From Liquidambar formosana (Eukaryota > Streptophyta > Magnoliopsida > Saxifragales > Altingiaceae): a DNA stretch of 64,000 bases. The notes below the pieces were generated by a model that saw nothing but the letters and a program-made list of their open reading frames with translations, was not told where the DNA came from and did not search any database. Every line of letters starts with the position of its first letter. The first letter of the stretch is position 1. Location of the stretch: NCBI GenBank assembly GCA_039720395.1, contig CM077822.1, positions 22,837,267-22,901,266 on the forward strand, read 5' to 3'. Position numbers and translations under genes: made by a program. Below are positions 46,472 to 59,249 of this stretch, piece by piece.

Positions 46472-49400
46472 ATGGCATCATCTTCTTGTGCCAACCAGAG
46501 TCCTATGCCCATAAAAGAATCAGTGTCTAAATATCATCCATACCCACAGCCTGCTGCAAAATATGAGGATGTTGTAGCCAGTCCAAAACTCTTCATGGCT
46601 ACTTTGGAGAAGCTCCATGCTAGTATGGGCACCAAGTTCATGTAAGTCTTACCTTTTGTCCCTTTATCAGCAACTTGGTATTTTTGGTATACCCTCCGGC
46701 AAACCTCCATTCTAATTCTTTTTTTCAATTCAAAAGTTAAAATTTATGATACTGAAGGGAGGATCCATATGTTCAGAAATGTTGTTGTTGTTGATTCTTT
46801 ATTTGAATAAAAATAAATTTCATGAGTCATATATATCTTGTTGATTTAGAAACCAAGTATTGGGATGCCCGCCCCTTCCTCCTCCTTTCCTCTCTCTATT
46901 ATATGCACATTTACCTGACTTGTTCACATTGAAACATAAATCTTGTTATTTTTATTATTAGGATGTTATTTCTTTGTTAGAGGAAGATACAGTAGGCATA
47001 AACCAGGAAATTGTTGTGTTAGTTTATTTAAGGTATGGGTTTTAATATGGCTGTGTCTACAATACAAAGTTATGGATGTTTTATCTATGTTGTCATGTGA
47101 TGAAAACCCTCTGGGTGCTTTTGTCATTGTGGCATCCAAATAAACTTCACCTACAACCCACCCTGAATTGCTTAGTATGCGAACCAGTAGTTGAAGCATG
47201 ATGTTTGTTCAATTTCATTAGCTCTGCTTGCTCAATCCTCAATCCACGTAGGAGTGATGTTGTTTATCCCTCGTCATTATTTCATCTCATAGAAGCATGA
47301 AGCAGGGGCAGGGGTGGGGGCTGGGGCTGGGGCGAGAGCGGGGGTGGGGGCGGGGAAACATAGAAGAGTCAAAGGTTTGGGGCGTGTAGAAAGCGTCTAT
47401 GGAAAATATATATATATAGTTACCTCAATATGATATTTTGTGGGATGAAATTCTAGAAAAAGGTGCAAAAAAGTGTTCTTTTGAGAACCCACGCTAATGT
47501 AGAGAAAGAGAGAGCATGCTTTTACCTTTTTTTTTTGTTTTTCTTTTCTTGAGGAAAAGAATTGAGTAAACTAAGCACTAATTTGATATGATTTAATAGA
47601 AATCCTATTATTATTAAACTAAGCATTCAAAAATTACATTAAAATGCAAAACTATGTTATGTGCCAGACAATAGCCTGATACTAGAAGTCATGTAATGAG
47701 TTTAGAAAGTTAAGAGTGTAACCATGGGATCTGATATGATATGAAACAATCTTACAGAAACCAATGTATTTTTCTCAATGTTCCCAAGCAGAAAAATTCT
47801 TCTGCATTTGACCTCTTGTCTCAAAAAGTTTTGATTTCATTACAGCCTTTGTTCCCCTTCTTATTGTTGTGATCAATTTAAGAATTTTCTTTGTCCACCT
47901 TCCTGTACCAAACATGTGGCAGTTGGGAGATGCGACACTCTGTGATTGCGAGTTACCTTTTAGCTAACCAGCACTTCCCCAACCATAAAAGAAAAAGGAA
48001 AAGAAAAAAAGGAAAGAAAAGAAGAAAAGGAAATGAAACTTAAATGTTGGTTGTTGTTCACAGTTGGGAGTTGCATTTCTTTGTTGGGTTGATGATTTTG
48101 AGATTCCCAGCAATATTTTTAAGCCTCCTAGAGAGTGGCTTGTGATTCCTGCTTCATTTGATTAGCTAGTTGTGATAAATGTTTGCCAATTATGTCTAGA
48201 CAATCGTTCTTGGTGATTTTATTTAGAACAATTACATCTTGTTTATCTGCTACTTAAATCATTTCTCGCCATTTACTGAATATTCTCCTTTGGGCACATG
48301 TCAGCTTCAACTTGCTTTTTGACTAGATACGAATAAGTTATCTCTCTGCTAATTATGTCTAAACCTTTGTTCTTGATGATTTAATTTAGAACATCTTGTT
48401 TATCTGCTAATTAAATCCCTTTCCCTTTGTGCCATTTAATAATGTATTCAAATGTTTATCAATTAAGCTCCTTCGGATGGCATATACTGTAGGCACATCT
48501 TTTTGATCCTTTATATATTCTTTTTAACTTGTATTCTGAATTGAGTTAATTAAATTAAACCTAGTTTTAAAGGTTTTGATGTGCTGATTCTATATAGATG
48601 CATAAAAATATTTCCTTGCCATGTGATGCAACAAGGACATTGATATGGTGACGGTTTTTTACATTTATGCAAGGTGTTTGACGCTGTGACCTGGAAATGA
48701 AATGAATTATGACACAATCACAAAGGTGTTCGTGCACAGCATGTAAATAGGAGCACAATTGGAAAATACTAGTTTTATACCTATATTAAACTCATAAACA
48801 TGATCTTTCTAAAAAAAAAAAATTTGTGGAAAGTATGCGTCCTTTAATAGTTTTATTAATGAATTGTGTATAAACTCCTGAAAAATACTTTCTTTTTTAT
48901 AGGTAGGGGTTGTTGGATACTTAGATTTTCTAAAAACTCATGCCATGTCAGCATGAAAAATTGTTACCCACTGTTGATGGGTCCCATCTAGTGTGTCAAT
49001 CATACAAAAACTCATGTGAATTTAATGATTTTTAACTTCTTTATTTGATTTTTTTTTTTTCTCTTATTGAAAAATTCCCTTAGGTTTCAACTTTCAACCA
49101 TCCACAAAATCTCATAGATTCTAATTAAACTAAATGCTCATCAAATCAAGTTGATTATAGCAAATTTGATCTACTAAGTGGGAGGCATCAAATGGTTGGT
49201 CTTGATGTCTTGATCCCTTGTTTTCGTGCTAACATCAGATGATTTTGGAGAACCTGATGACCTGTACTTTTATGGCTCTAATTAATTAATTAATTAATTA
49301 AATTTATTTATTTTTTGTAGTCTTTTTATTTCATTACTAGCTGTAAATAACGGAATCATTTCACCTTTCCATGATTGTTCTTAATATTTTTTGTATTTGT

Positions 49401-52400
49401 ATAACCTCTATTAATCTTTGAACATTTTTTTTGAGGAGTAATTTACATTCAAGTTTTGAAAGAAAACTCATTCTCACCTTCGCAATGCAATGAAACAGCA
49501 AATTCTGTCAGACTCTTCTTGTTTTTTTTCGAAGTCTAAATGATTTATATTGTGCCTCATGTTGAACAAGAATGAACTCATGGATCCAAACAACTTATTT
49601 CATGACCTCTTGGTTGTTCTCAATGGTATGGCCTACTTAAGTTGCCTGCGCACACTTGTGTAGGTCCTAATGCAAGCAATAGTGGTTCATTTAGGCATGG
49701 CAATGCCTTGGTGACTGCTTCAGTTGTGCCTTGACTACTCTGGAATTCTATTGAGCTTTCTCATAGAGTTGATCAAGGACTCTCCAAGAAGATCTATTTC
49801 ATTTTCCCCTTTATGGGTGTAGGGAGGAAAATAAGTATATTTAGAGCATTAATCTTCAGCCAAAGGGGTGTGGAAATCGGCCCTCCCTTGATGTTGGGTT
49901 TCAGTTCCAAAATTAGTTTGTGGGATGATTTATGTTGCATCCCTCACACTTTAGAGAACAATTATTGCTTTAGGGCCTGTTTGGGTGTCCAATTTGAAAT
50001 TAGCCTTTTTAAGGATTTTACATAGTATCAAAGGCACAAATCCATCACCTTGAATTGAAAAATTCAAGAAAATGGTGGCTATCATTACAAATATAAGTGA
50101 AAATTCAAAATAGTGGCATTTCATGAAATTCTAAGAATTGATTTTTTACATCAATTATACTGATGCCTTCAACCTTTTTTAAAATTCTAATCCAAGGTGA
50201 TGGATTTGTGCCTTCGGTACTATGTAAAATTTGTGGAATTATCTTATTATGAATTGGACACCCAAATGGGCCCTTATTGTTTCTCTCACTCTCCTATTGT
50301 TGCGGCAAAGGAGTTAAATGTCACATCCATCCTTGATCTTTGGAATTCAATTTCAGGATTAATCTAAAACTGCTTTTGAAAAATCTGAACTCACCGTTTC
50401 ACTAAAGCTGCTCAAAGGGATCTACATTTTCATTTTTTAAGTATTTAAAGAATATGGGCCCAGACTAGGTTGATTCTTACATGTGCTTTTAGGATACAAA
50501 GCATATAGGACCAGAGTTTATTGATTTTACATGTGCTAATAATCATTCTCTTCTCTTTAATTCGTCTTCAAAATATTCTGACTCATTTTTTTACAATAAT
50601 GCTTATGTGGTCGTTGAAAGCCATTCTTAAGGTTGGAGCTTATTCTTGGACTGGCATATATGGTATTTTCTCTTTATATGTGCATAATATGCAAACCTGA
50701 TGGTATTGATCATCTATTCCTGCATTTTAATGTAGCCAATTTTATTTGATGTCACTTCTTGTGGTTGTTGGGTTTGAAAAGGGCATTTTGGCCATTCTTC
50801 ACAGATGTACTCTCAAGTACTATTAAGCTGTAGGATGGTGTTTTAATACACTGATATTTTAGCTTCTATTTGGTTTATATCGTACAAGAAAGCCACTGTT
50901 GAAGGTAGAAACCACTTGTTGGTAGACATCTGTATGATCTTGATCTTTTGGTGGTTGAAATTAGAGTAACTGCTGAAAGCTGCTGAAAGACTATCTTGGC
51001 AAAGGACAGTCTTATTTATCTAGTGGAAAGGGACAGTAAAAGAGAGCAGAGAAAGGTGAGTGTTTGAGGGTGATGCCGCAGTAGATTTGTAAATGAGATG
51101 GTTTTCTTCTGTAGATAACAACAGTCTCACTTTGATGCTTCTGGTGTACGCATTATGCACTATGGATCTCTTTCTTAGGAACACAAATATATTAAGATAA
51201 AAAATTGTAATATATAGTTTGTTTAAAAGGAAGAATCCCTCTATCATGTTTGAAGAAAGCCACTGTTGAAGGTAGAAACCACTTGTACTTGTGGCATATT
51301 GCTGTGTAGTATCTTCATTAAGCATTTGTTTATTGTCTTTCTTTTCCTCAACCTGACTTATATTTCCTGGAATTTTCTCCCCTGGCAATGACATCGTGTC
51401 TGTGTGCTAATTGTAGGATCCCCATTGTAGGGGGAAAGGAGCTAGACTTGCATCGGCTTTTTGTGGAGGTGACCTCTCGTGGTGGTATTGAGAAGGTAAA
51501 AATAATACTATTTACACTTTCTAATGTTTCCTTCTTGCAACCCTCATGGATGTATAAAAATTCAATTTTGCTGGATTTAAAGTGTAGATGCTGTTTTGTA
51601 TTTCATACATGTCTATTTTCAAAGAAGATATACAATTGTTATGCTTCTAAATATTCCTTTTAGAAGCAATTGCAAATCATTTTGTTAGAGTTCTAGGATA
51701 TAATTAATCAAAGAGTGTGGCATAGAGTTTTTGAATATATGATACATATAGAGTTGTATTAAAGAAATATTTATCCCTTGAGTTGGCTGAAACCTATGTT
51801 GACCTGGATCCTTTGCTTCACCCCAAAGTATCTGTATTGATTCAACATGATGGTTAGGGTACTCTTCCCAAACACTTCAAAATAGTGGAAAATCTTCACA
51901 AAATAGAAAAATCCGTCACCTAGACAGACACCAGCACTTGACATCCCTTCCTGAGTCCATGAAGCATAGGCTGACTGGTAAGGCTTGATCCATGTTGTGC
52001 TGTTTCTAAAAGAGTAGCTTTATCTTCCCTCTTATTTGTCATCTTTAGGTGTTTTTAATTTCCTGACATGTGTAAGACAACCTCAAGAACAATAAAAGAG
52101 AGAAAAGAAGTAGAGAAAAACCAAAGCTGATGCAGGACAACCAGGGTTCAAAGTCTCGTCCATTTCGGACGAGATCTCGCTGAGACAATTTGGTCTCGCC
52201 ACTGGCTAAAACGAGAAATCCCACTGGTACAAAATATTTATGGGATATTCTCTCTCGGATGACACAAGCGTGATCTTGCCCGAGACAAGGAGTTATGCAC
52301 AAGATCCCATTGACACAGTGAGTTTCAGACGAGATCTCGCACATCTCGTGCGAGATTGGAACAGATCTGATCAAGGTTCAAGCTTTGTCTCGAGTTCACA

Positions 52401-55400
52401 GTGTCTGAAATCTAGCACGAGAGAGAGAAAGAACCTGCTGTTATGGTCGGGGTCGCCGTCGACATGCATCATCATCGTCTTCTTCTCTTCTTCATTTCTC
52501 CGTTTTCCTTTTGTGTCGGTGGCATGACAGTGCAGCAGTGGTGACAGAGGGCAACGATGCAGCGGCAGTGATAGAGGGGGACGGCCACACCTTCATTTTT
52601 TACGGTGACGACTCAGCCAAACAAGAGGGAGTGGGAGAGGGAAGCTTCTGGTTGTCTCAATCGAGAGAGGGATGTGGGTTTGGCTCATTTGACCCAAATT
52701 GGGTTGGGTATAAAAAAAGAAAAGAAAAGAAAGGATCCCTATGCTTTTAAGATGAGAACTAATCCTAGCTGTCTATTTGATCTAAAAAGTGTGCACTTGC
52801 AGGTGCGATAATAAAAGGCACTTTGTTTTTTTTTTTTTTTAATTTTTATTTTGGTTCATTTAAATGGCACTTTGGACGGAGGGTTGAGGGGATGTCTAAA
52901 GCTTTGACCTTTTGACCCACTGTAAATTACAATTTGGTCTTTTTTTTTTTTTTTTTTTTTTTTTTTGTGGTTATTTAGCATTTTCAAAAAAATTATTTTT
53001 CATCTTTCATAAGCAAGTAGGTAGTTTTAAAAGGTTATCATTTGTGATTTATAAGTTATTTTTAATTTACTTCTTTTTGATATAGTAATAAAAAATAGTC
53101 ATACCTTTTTATTTCAAAAGAGAAAAAACACTTATTAAATATTATGTATTTTACAGTAAAACAATGCGCTAGTGCCTATTTTAGTGTACTTAACCATAGT
53201 ATATGCCTAAAGTTAATTGTTTTTCTTATTTCATGGTTCCAATGTGTTTGTGATATTTTTTATGATATTTTTAATTATTTTTTTAGATTTTTTTGAACAC
53301 TTTTCATGTGTAAAGTTGTGTCATGTCCGAAACGCGATGAGATGGGTAAGACCGAGACCATCGAGACCGAAACACGACGAGGACTGAGACCGAGACTTTG
53401 AACCATGAGGACAACCTCAAGAACAATAAAAGAGAGAAAAGAAGTAGAGAAAAGAAAAGAAAGAAGATAAACCTTAGGAATCGGCACCTAGGGGGTGTTT
53501 GGAGTCGGTACTAAACCTTGGAAAAATCCAAATTTTAATTCATCATAAGCTAAAAATTAAAGTGTTATTGGGGCCTATATATAGGTCCCAAATACATCAA
53601 ATAAGGTAAAAACTTAAGCCTAAAGTTTAGGAATTTAGAAAGCAATAATTTAATTATTCTTAAAAATAAATATGCCTAAAAAAATATGCTAAAGCGTTGG
53701 TTTTCAAGTTAATAGGCTGAATTAGACCACCTTGTTGAATCATGTGTTTGTCGTCTTTGTCAACTCTCTTGGGGTGGGAGAAACTCGACCTCAAGTTTGA
53801 ATTGGGATTGAGATACTGAATCCGCCATGTCCTAAATGAACAAGTATTTTGAATAGGCCAATTGCTCGAGTCGTTGAAATATTTCAGTTTCAAAGTGTGC
53901 AACCTGACATATAATCCGCAATTTGTCAAAGAACTCGATCAACGGTTAGAGCATAATCATCTAAAACTGAAGAAACAACATTGTCAACAAATAGATTGTC
54001 AATTGTAGTGTCGACTTCAATACCAATGTTCGAAGTTTCTATAACTGGCACAGGTTCATGGGATGGACAAACTTCTAGTTGTGTGGGTTCAAGCTCGTTA
54101 ATTATTGCCTTTTGATCTTGAAAATTGGAGCACATGTCCAAAGAAATAGCAAGAGGCAGAATTTGAGGAGCCAGGAACTTGTTTTTATTGCATGTTGGAC
54201 TATTGAATTTGGTATTCATGTCTTGAAGGAGTTTCATCATGGACTCCCATGATGAGTAATCCCTTGGAGTGGCTTCCACGAGATTTACACCAGATCTTTC
54301 TTTGTGAATAGAAGCAACGGTTGGAGCATAATCATCTAAAACAGAGCCCAAGGATTGTACTGCTTCCATGAGATGGGGCTTCACTTTATCGGCACAATTT
54401 GTGAGGACTTGTTCTCCCAATTTTCAAGATAGAAATCCAACATTCTCGTTCTCCTTTCTTACACTATCCAAGAGGGGATATAGAAACTCCTTGGAGATGT
54501 CATCGCTTTCCTCTAAAACCATGGTGATGATTGCTTCCATGTTGACAAATATAGCATTGAGCAACTATCAGAAAATACTGGAACATCTCAATAGGCAGCT
54601 CGTCACACCCAAGATTCAACATCGTTAGACAGAACTTGGTCCTTGCAACATTATGAAGAATGGAAAAAGATGTATAACAATATTTATATTCAGGAAACAA
54701 TGTACCGAATGCGGCAACTATGATTTGAAAAACTTCCCTCATTTGCTCATTACTGTGAGGAATTGGTGCAGTTATCTTCAAAATCTCGTAGATGCACGAT
54801 GCAACTGAAACTCTTACGTTGGTATTCGGATGCCTCAAAAGCTTTGGAGTTATCAGCGCAGTCATTGAAGGCCAAAGTGCATCTTGAATTGATCGAGATG
54901 GGAATGGTCCCACTTTTGATAAGTTAAATGCAAGTCTATCAAATAGGCGGAGAAGCACATTAACATAATATGGAGGAAATATAGGCATTTTTCCAACATC
55001 CATAATTTGTTTTTCGAGCAACTATTTTGAAGAAATCATCTTTTCTTCCCCCCCCCCCCCCCCCCCCAATCAAGCACTCTAAGAATCTATGGATACAATT
55101 TTAAGTAAATAAATTTACATCTACTAAAGAAGAAGAAAACAAGAACCTAGATTAGAGTAGTTTGACTTAAGTAAAGGATAACTCTATCCGCAATTTAGTC
55201 ATCAGCTAGAGTCGCCGGCAGGAGGACTTCCAACGGCAAAGATTCGTCGGCAAAATCCCATGGGAGGAAGGGGATCGATAATGGTGAGGATCGATGGTCA
55301 CTAGACGACGAGTGATTAATGGCAGTTTGACGGTGAGAGATCAACGACAATGGTAGGTTTTGACTTGGCAATCTGGCCGTGGTGATCAACCAAGGGCGCA

Positions 55401-55581
55401 AATCCAGATCTGGTGACAGCTTAATTCAGCACCTCAACGGTGGTGGTTGTGGAGACTCAAAGGTGGGATTTTGTGGCACGATTCTGGACCGTGGAGGACT
55501 ACAATAGATCTACAATGGAGGTTTGATTTGTGAGGGTAGTGGTTGACGTTGGGCCTTGACGATGGAAGTGTTCAGGTGGTT

Positions 55582-55623
<42 letters not shown>

Positions 55624-58600
55624 GTGTTTAGGTTAACGGCAGTGGAAGCAGTGGACTTTAGAGGCGAGAATGAAGAGGGAATTCAAGTTTCTTGGGTTGT
55701 TCGATAGGGGTTTTGGATTTCTTGACTTGTTATTTTGCAAGTGCTTTACAGGTAGCTTCAAAAATTTCGTGAGGGAAGAAGGGAAAAGGGATGGCTTTCT
55801 TTTGTGGGAAGAACTTGTGAGGCATCTTAAAACGTGGCTTGGCAGCAGGCTTCAACTCCATGGATTGAGTGCTCTGATACCAAAGTTGATGCAGGACAAC
55901 CTGAAGAACAATAAAAGAGAGAAACGAAGTAGAGAAAAGAAAAGAAAGAAGCTAAACCTTTGGGGTCAGCACCTAGGGGGTGTTTAGAGTCGGCACCAAA
56001 CCTTGGAAAAATTCAAATTTTAATTCATCATAAGGTGAAAATTAGAGACTTATTGGAGCCTATATATAGGTCCCAATTACATCAAATAAGGTAATACTTA
56101 ACCCTAAAGTCTAGGAATATAAAAGACAATAATTTAATTATTCTTAAAAATAAATATGCCTAAAAAAAAAAAAAAATACTAAAAGCCTTGATCTTCAAGT
56201 TAATAGGCTGAATTAGACCACCCTGTTGAACCATGTGTCTGTTGTCTCCATCAACAAGTTTCAAGGACAAGGTGTTTGGCTATTTTTGTACAGGCTTAGG
56301 TCCATAGACATATATGAAAGTTTTTCCTCCTAGGCATTTTCCTAGGTAGTCTTGGTCTAGGTAATTCAATTGTACTTAATATCGACATTATGTTTCTAGT
56401 CTTGAGGTCTTCACAATATTTGTGGGATGGTATATTTAGGCGTTTTTTGTTTTTTGAATGAGTGCTTTGCGTCTCTAATTTTGTTACTACTCAATAATAG
56501 TTTTGTTTTCTATATATATATATATTTGGTAGTCTATAACCCAAAATGAGTGGACACATTAGATTGGCGGCGATTACTTCTACCCTTACAGGATTGTACT
56601 TGATTCCCTATTTCTCTCAAAAGATCTGTCTGCTTAAAAATTCCACTTTTGGGCCTTCACCTTTGATCCTTTTTTTTTTTTCTTTTCTCCTCTTGTGTGT
56701 GTGTAAAGATACTCCAACTCAACTCAACAAGGCCTTATTCCCAACTACATAGGGTTTAGTCGATTGGTTACATGAATCCTTCTATGCCATGCAGTTCTAA
56801 TGTTCTATCAAGGATCATATCCTCTGTTAAATCCTTAGCAAACATGTCCTTTTTCACCGCCTCTAACCATGTTATCTTTGCCCTTCCTATTGTCCTCGTG
56901 GGGCCTTCTCATAAATCCATTCATTTCTTATTTTCTCTTTCCTCATATCACTATTACATTCTTTTTTTGCCATATTGTTTATTAATTTCCCGACATTCCA
57001 TACGATAAAGTATAGCTAGTCTTATAAAATTTTAAGTATTCTACTGTCAGACAGCACTACGGATCTGCTTCTCCACTTCATCAAACTTTCTCTAGTTCTA
57101 TGGATAACGTCTTGCCCAATCTTGATCTATATGGATAATTGATCCAAGATATCAACAATAGTCACTTTTAGGTATCTCTTGGTCATCAATTTGCTCTAAA
57201 AGCTTTCATTTGTAGTCCTAGTTTAAATAAATTTATATTTCAGATATATTTTTTTTAGTACTACTTAATCTAAAATTGTTAGATTCTAGGGTTTATCTCC
57301 ATAATTCCTACGTGAAATTCACCCCTACTCTAGGGAGGCAAAGTTTGTTTGGAAAATGATTCCACATGCCCCTATTTTGATGTATATGCAAATAAAGGAA
57401 CTCGAGAATGTTTGAAGGGGTGGAAGTATCAATAGGAGATCTCAAATCCTTTTTGGTCATGCTTTGTTTTTGATGGTTTTGTAGTCATGGGGGTGGGACT
57501 AGTCCTTTTGTTCTTTTTGTTGACTCCCTTAAGCTATAGATGGGGGGTTGTGGCTTGTATATTTCTCATGTGCTTGGGCTAAGCCCTTTTTGTTTCTAAT
57601 ACAAATATTTATTTCATCAAAAAGATAATAATAATAATAATAATAATTACAAAGAGAGGTTCGTTATATTGAAATCCTAAAATACATTGATTCATTGTCG
57701 TGTTGACAAAACAAATAGACACCTTTACGTACTGTAAAACTATGGAACTTCAAATATAATAGTTTTGAACATATTGAAAAGAAAAATGGAATGGTTTCAG
57801 TTACATTTGTCTAATGTCCTCATAATCGGTATTGAAAGTGATTATAGACACGAGGCTTATAAGCTGTATTATGAAGAATCTCATGCAGGATCTGGAGATG
57901 AGCATAACATTTGAAATTAGAGGTATATCACCTCAAATGAGTGATAGTTCTATCAAGGGTTGGATCTGATGTCACCTGGGAAGCTTCTGGACTATGGTTT
58001 GTGTTCCATGCTTCTTCTCTCCTTGAAGTAACAAATCCACTTTCAGAAAGTAAAGGTGAAGATGAGAAACAATTAGATTCCTTAGAGAAATTTGATGATG
58101 TTTAATGGGTTGAATTATGAATTTCTTCTTTGAATGGGTGATTTGCTAAAATAATTCTTTTAGGCTCTGGTTAATGCGATTTTCAGTTGTGCAACAGTGC
58201 TTGTTAAAGTTATGAGATTAATTTTCTAGAAAATAGATTTCAATCTAATACAGCTATAATGGAGTATGGATCTATTTGTGCAAAATTCATTTGGGGGAAT
58301 AAATCAATGTTTTGGAGCTCACACGATCTGGTCCTTCATTGATCAAAAGTGAAGTTTCTGTTTAAATAAACTAGATGAAATTTCCCGCCTGGAAGAACTA
58401 TTTATAGGTGTGAGTGTATGTGTGTGTCCTGTAGGCATAGCACATCTATTTTAAAAGAAGCCAAAACATTGGCAGTGATTGTGCCTAATGTTTACGTAGT
58501 CTATTATTATTTCCCATAAAATTTCATTTAGTTTATTATGTCAATACGTTTTTGTAGCATGATAAATAATTATCTGTTAAGTTTACAAATTTTCTCTTCT

Positions 58601-59212
58601 GTTCCTCTTTTTCTAAAAATTTTGATGGAGCATTGTACTCCTTGATGGTATTCTATTATGGGCTTATCTTATAACGCATATGGATAATTTTATTAGACAT
58701 CAACATATATTTATATATTGTAAAAATGCATGATAACAATATGTAATTACTTTTGTTTATGTTTACCAAATATAAGTGGCCTACTTATTTAATTACTGAT
58801 TTATGGCCAAATGGAGTTCACAGATCATTAGGGAAAGAAGATGGAAAGAAGTGACTGCTGTTTTCAGTTTTCCCTCCACAGCTACAAATGCTTCTTTTGT
58901 GCTGCGCAAATACTATGCTTCACTGCTTCACCACTATGAACAAATTTATTTTTTTAAATCAAAGGGTTGGACTCCTATCACTGCCGGTGCGTGCATAGAT
59001 CATGCCATTCTTGTTTTTTATAAATGATATGATGATGGCCCGATGGGGCTCTGTTGACAAATATTACATGGATATCCTTTGTAGATTCTTTGGGGAGTCC
59101 ATCCGCAACACCAGTTCCAGCACAAGGGTCAGCCGAACCTGTGCTGCCATCACCAGAAACTCAAGCAGCTGCGGTCCCTCAATGGAGGATAAATACTGCG
59201 GAGTTCTTGCCC

Positions 59213-59249
<37 letters not shown>

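Larger units (their letters stand above)
46642..51416 (+). other. Intron 1 of HMGB15-type gene (4.8 kb)
   Basis: Donor CAT|GTAAGT, acceptor TTGTAG|GA, phase 2. Contains a G-rich run at 47302-47356 and a two-copy repeat (48188-48270 and 48349-48420, AATTATGTCTA...GTTCTTG). It also holds a Tourist-like MITE (49973-50273) and a 34-bp direct repeat (50886-50919 and 51253-51286). Confidence 0.85.
52128..56253 (-). mobile_element. Non-autonomous LTR retrotransposon carrying a PDS5 fragment
   Basis: LTRs start TGATGCAGGACAACC and end ..CA on the plus strand: right LTR 55887-56253 (367 bp); left LTR 52128-53770, interrupted by a MULE-like element at 52143-53407. Next to the right LTR the minus strand reads ACTTTGGTATCAGAGC, and TGGTATCAGAGC is the exact complement of the initiator-tRNA-Met 3' end (PBS). 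The element therefore reads on the minus strand. Next to the left LTR the minus strand has CCAAGAGAGT, a plausible PPT. The 2.1-kb interior has no gag or pol. It carries a long leader and a PDS5-derived region (53926-55021). No clean target-site duplication was identified. Confidence 0.88.
51496..58823 (+). other. Intron 2 of HMGB15-type gene (7.3 kb)
   Basis: Donor AAG|GTAAAA, acceptor TCACAG|AT, phase 0. It splits the ARID domain between GIEK and IIRERR. The intron is bloated by a 4.1-kb nested retrotransposon insertion (52128-56253) and LINE relics (56712-57650). Confidence 0.85.

Noticed and set aside
52045..52527. Frames on both strands (109 and 95 codons)
   Set aside because: Fall in the terminal region of the MULE-like element, driven by repeated GAGATCTCG motifs.
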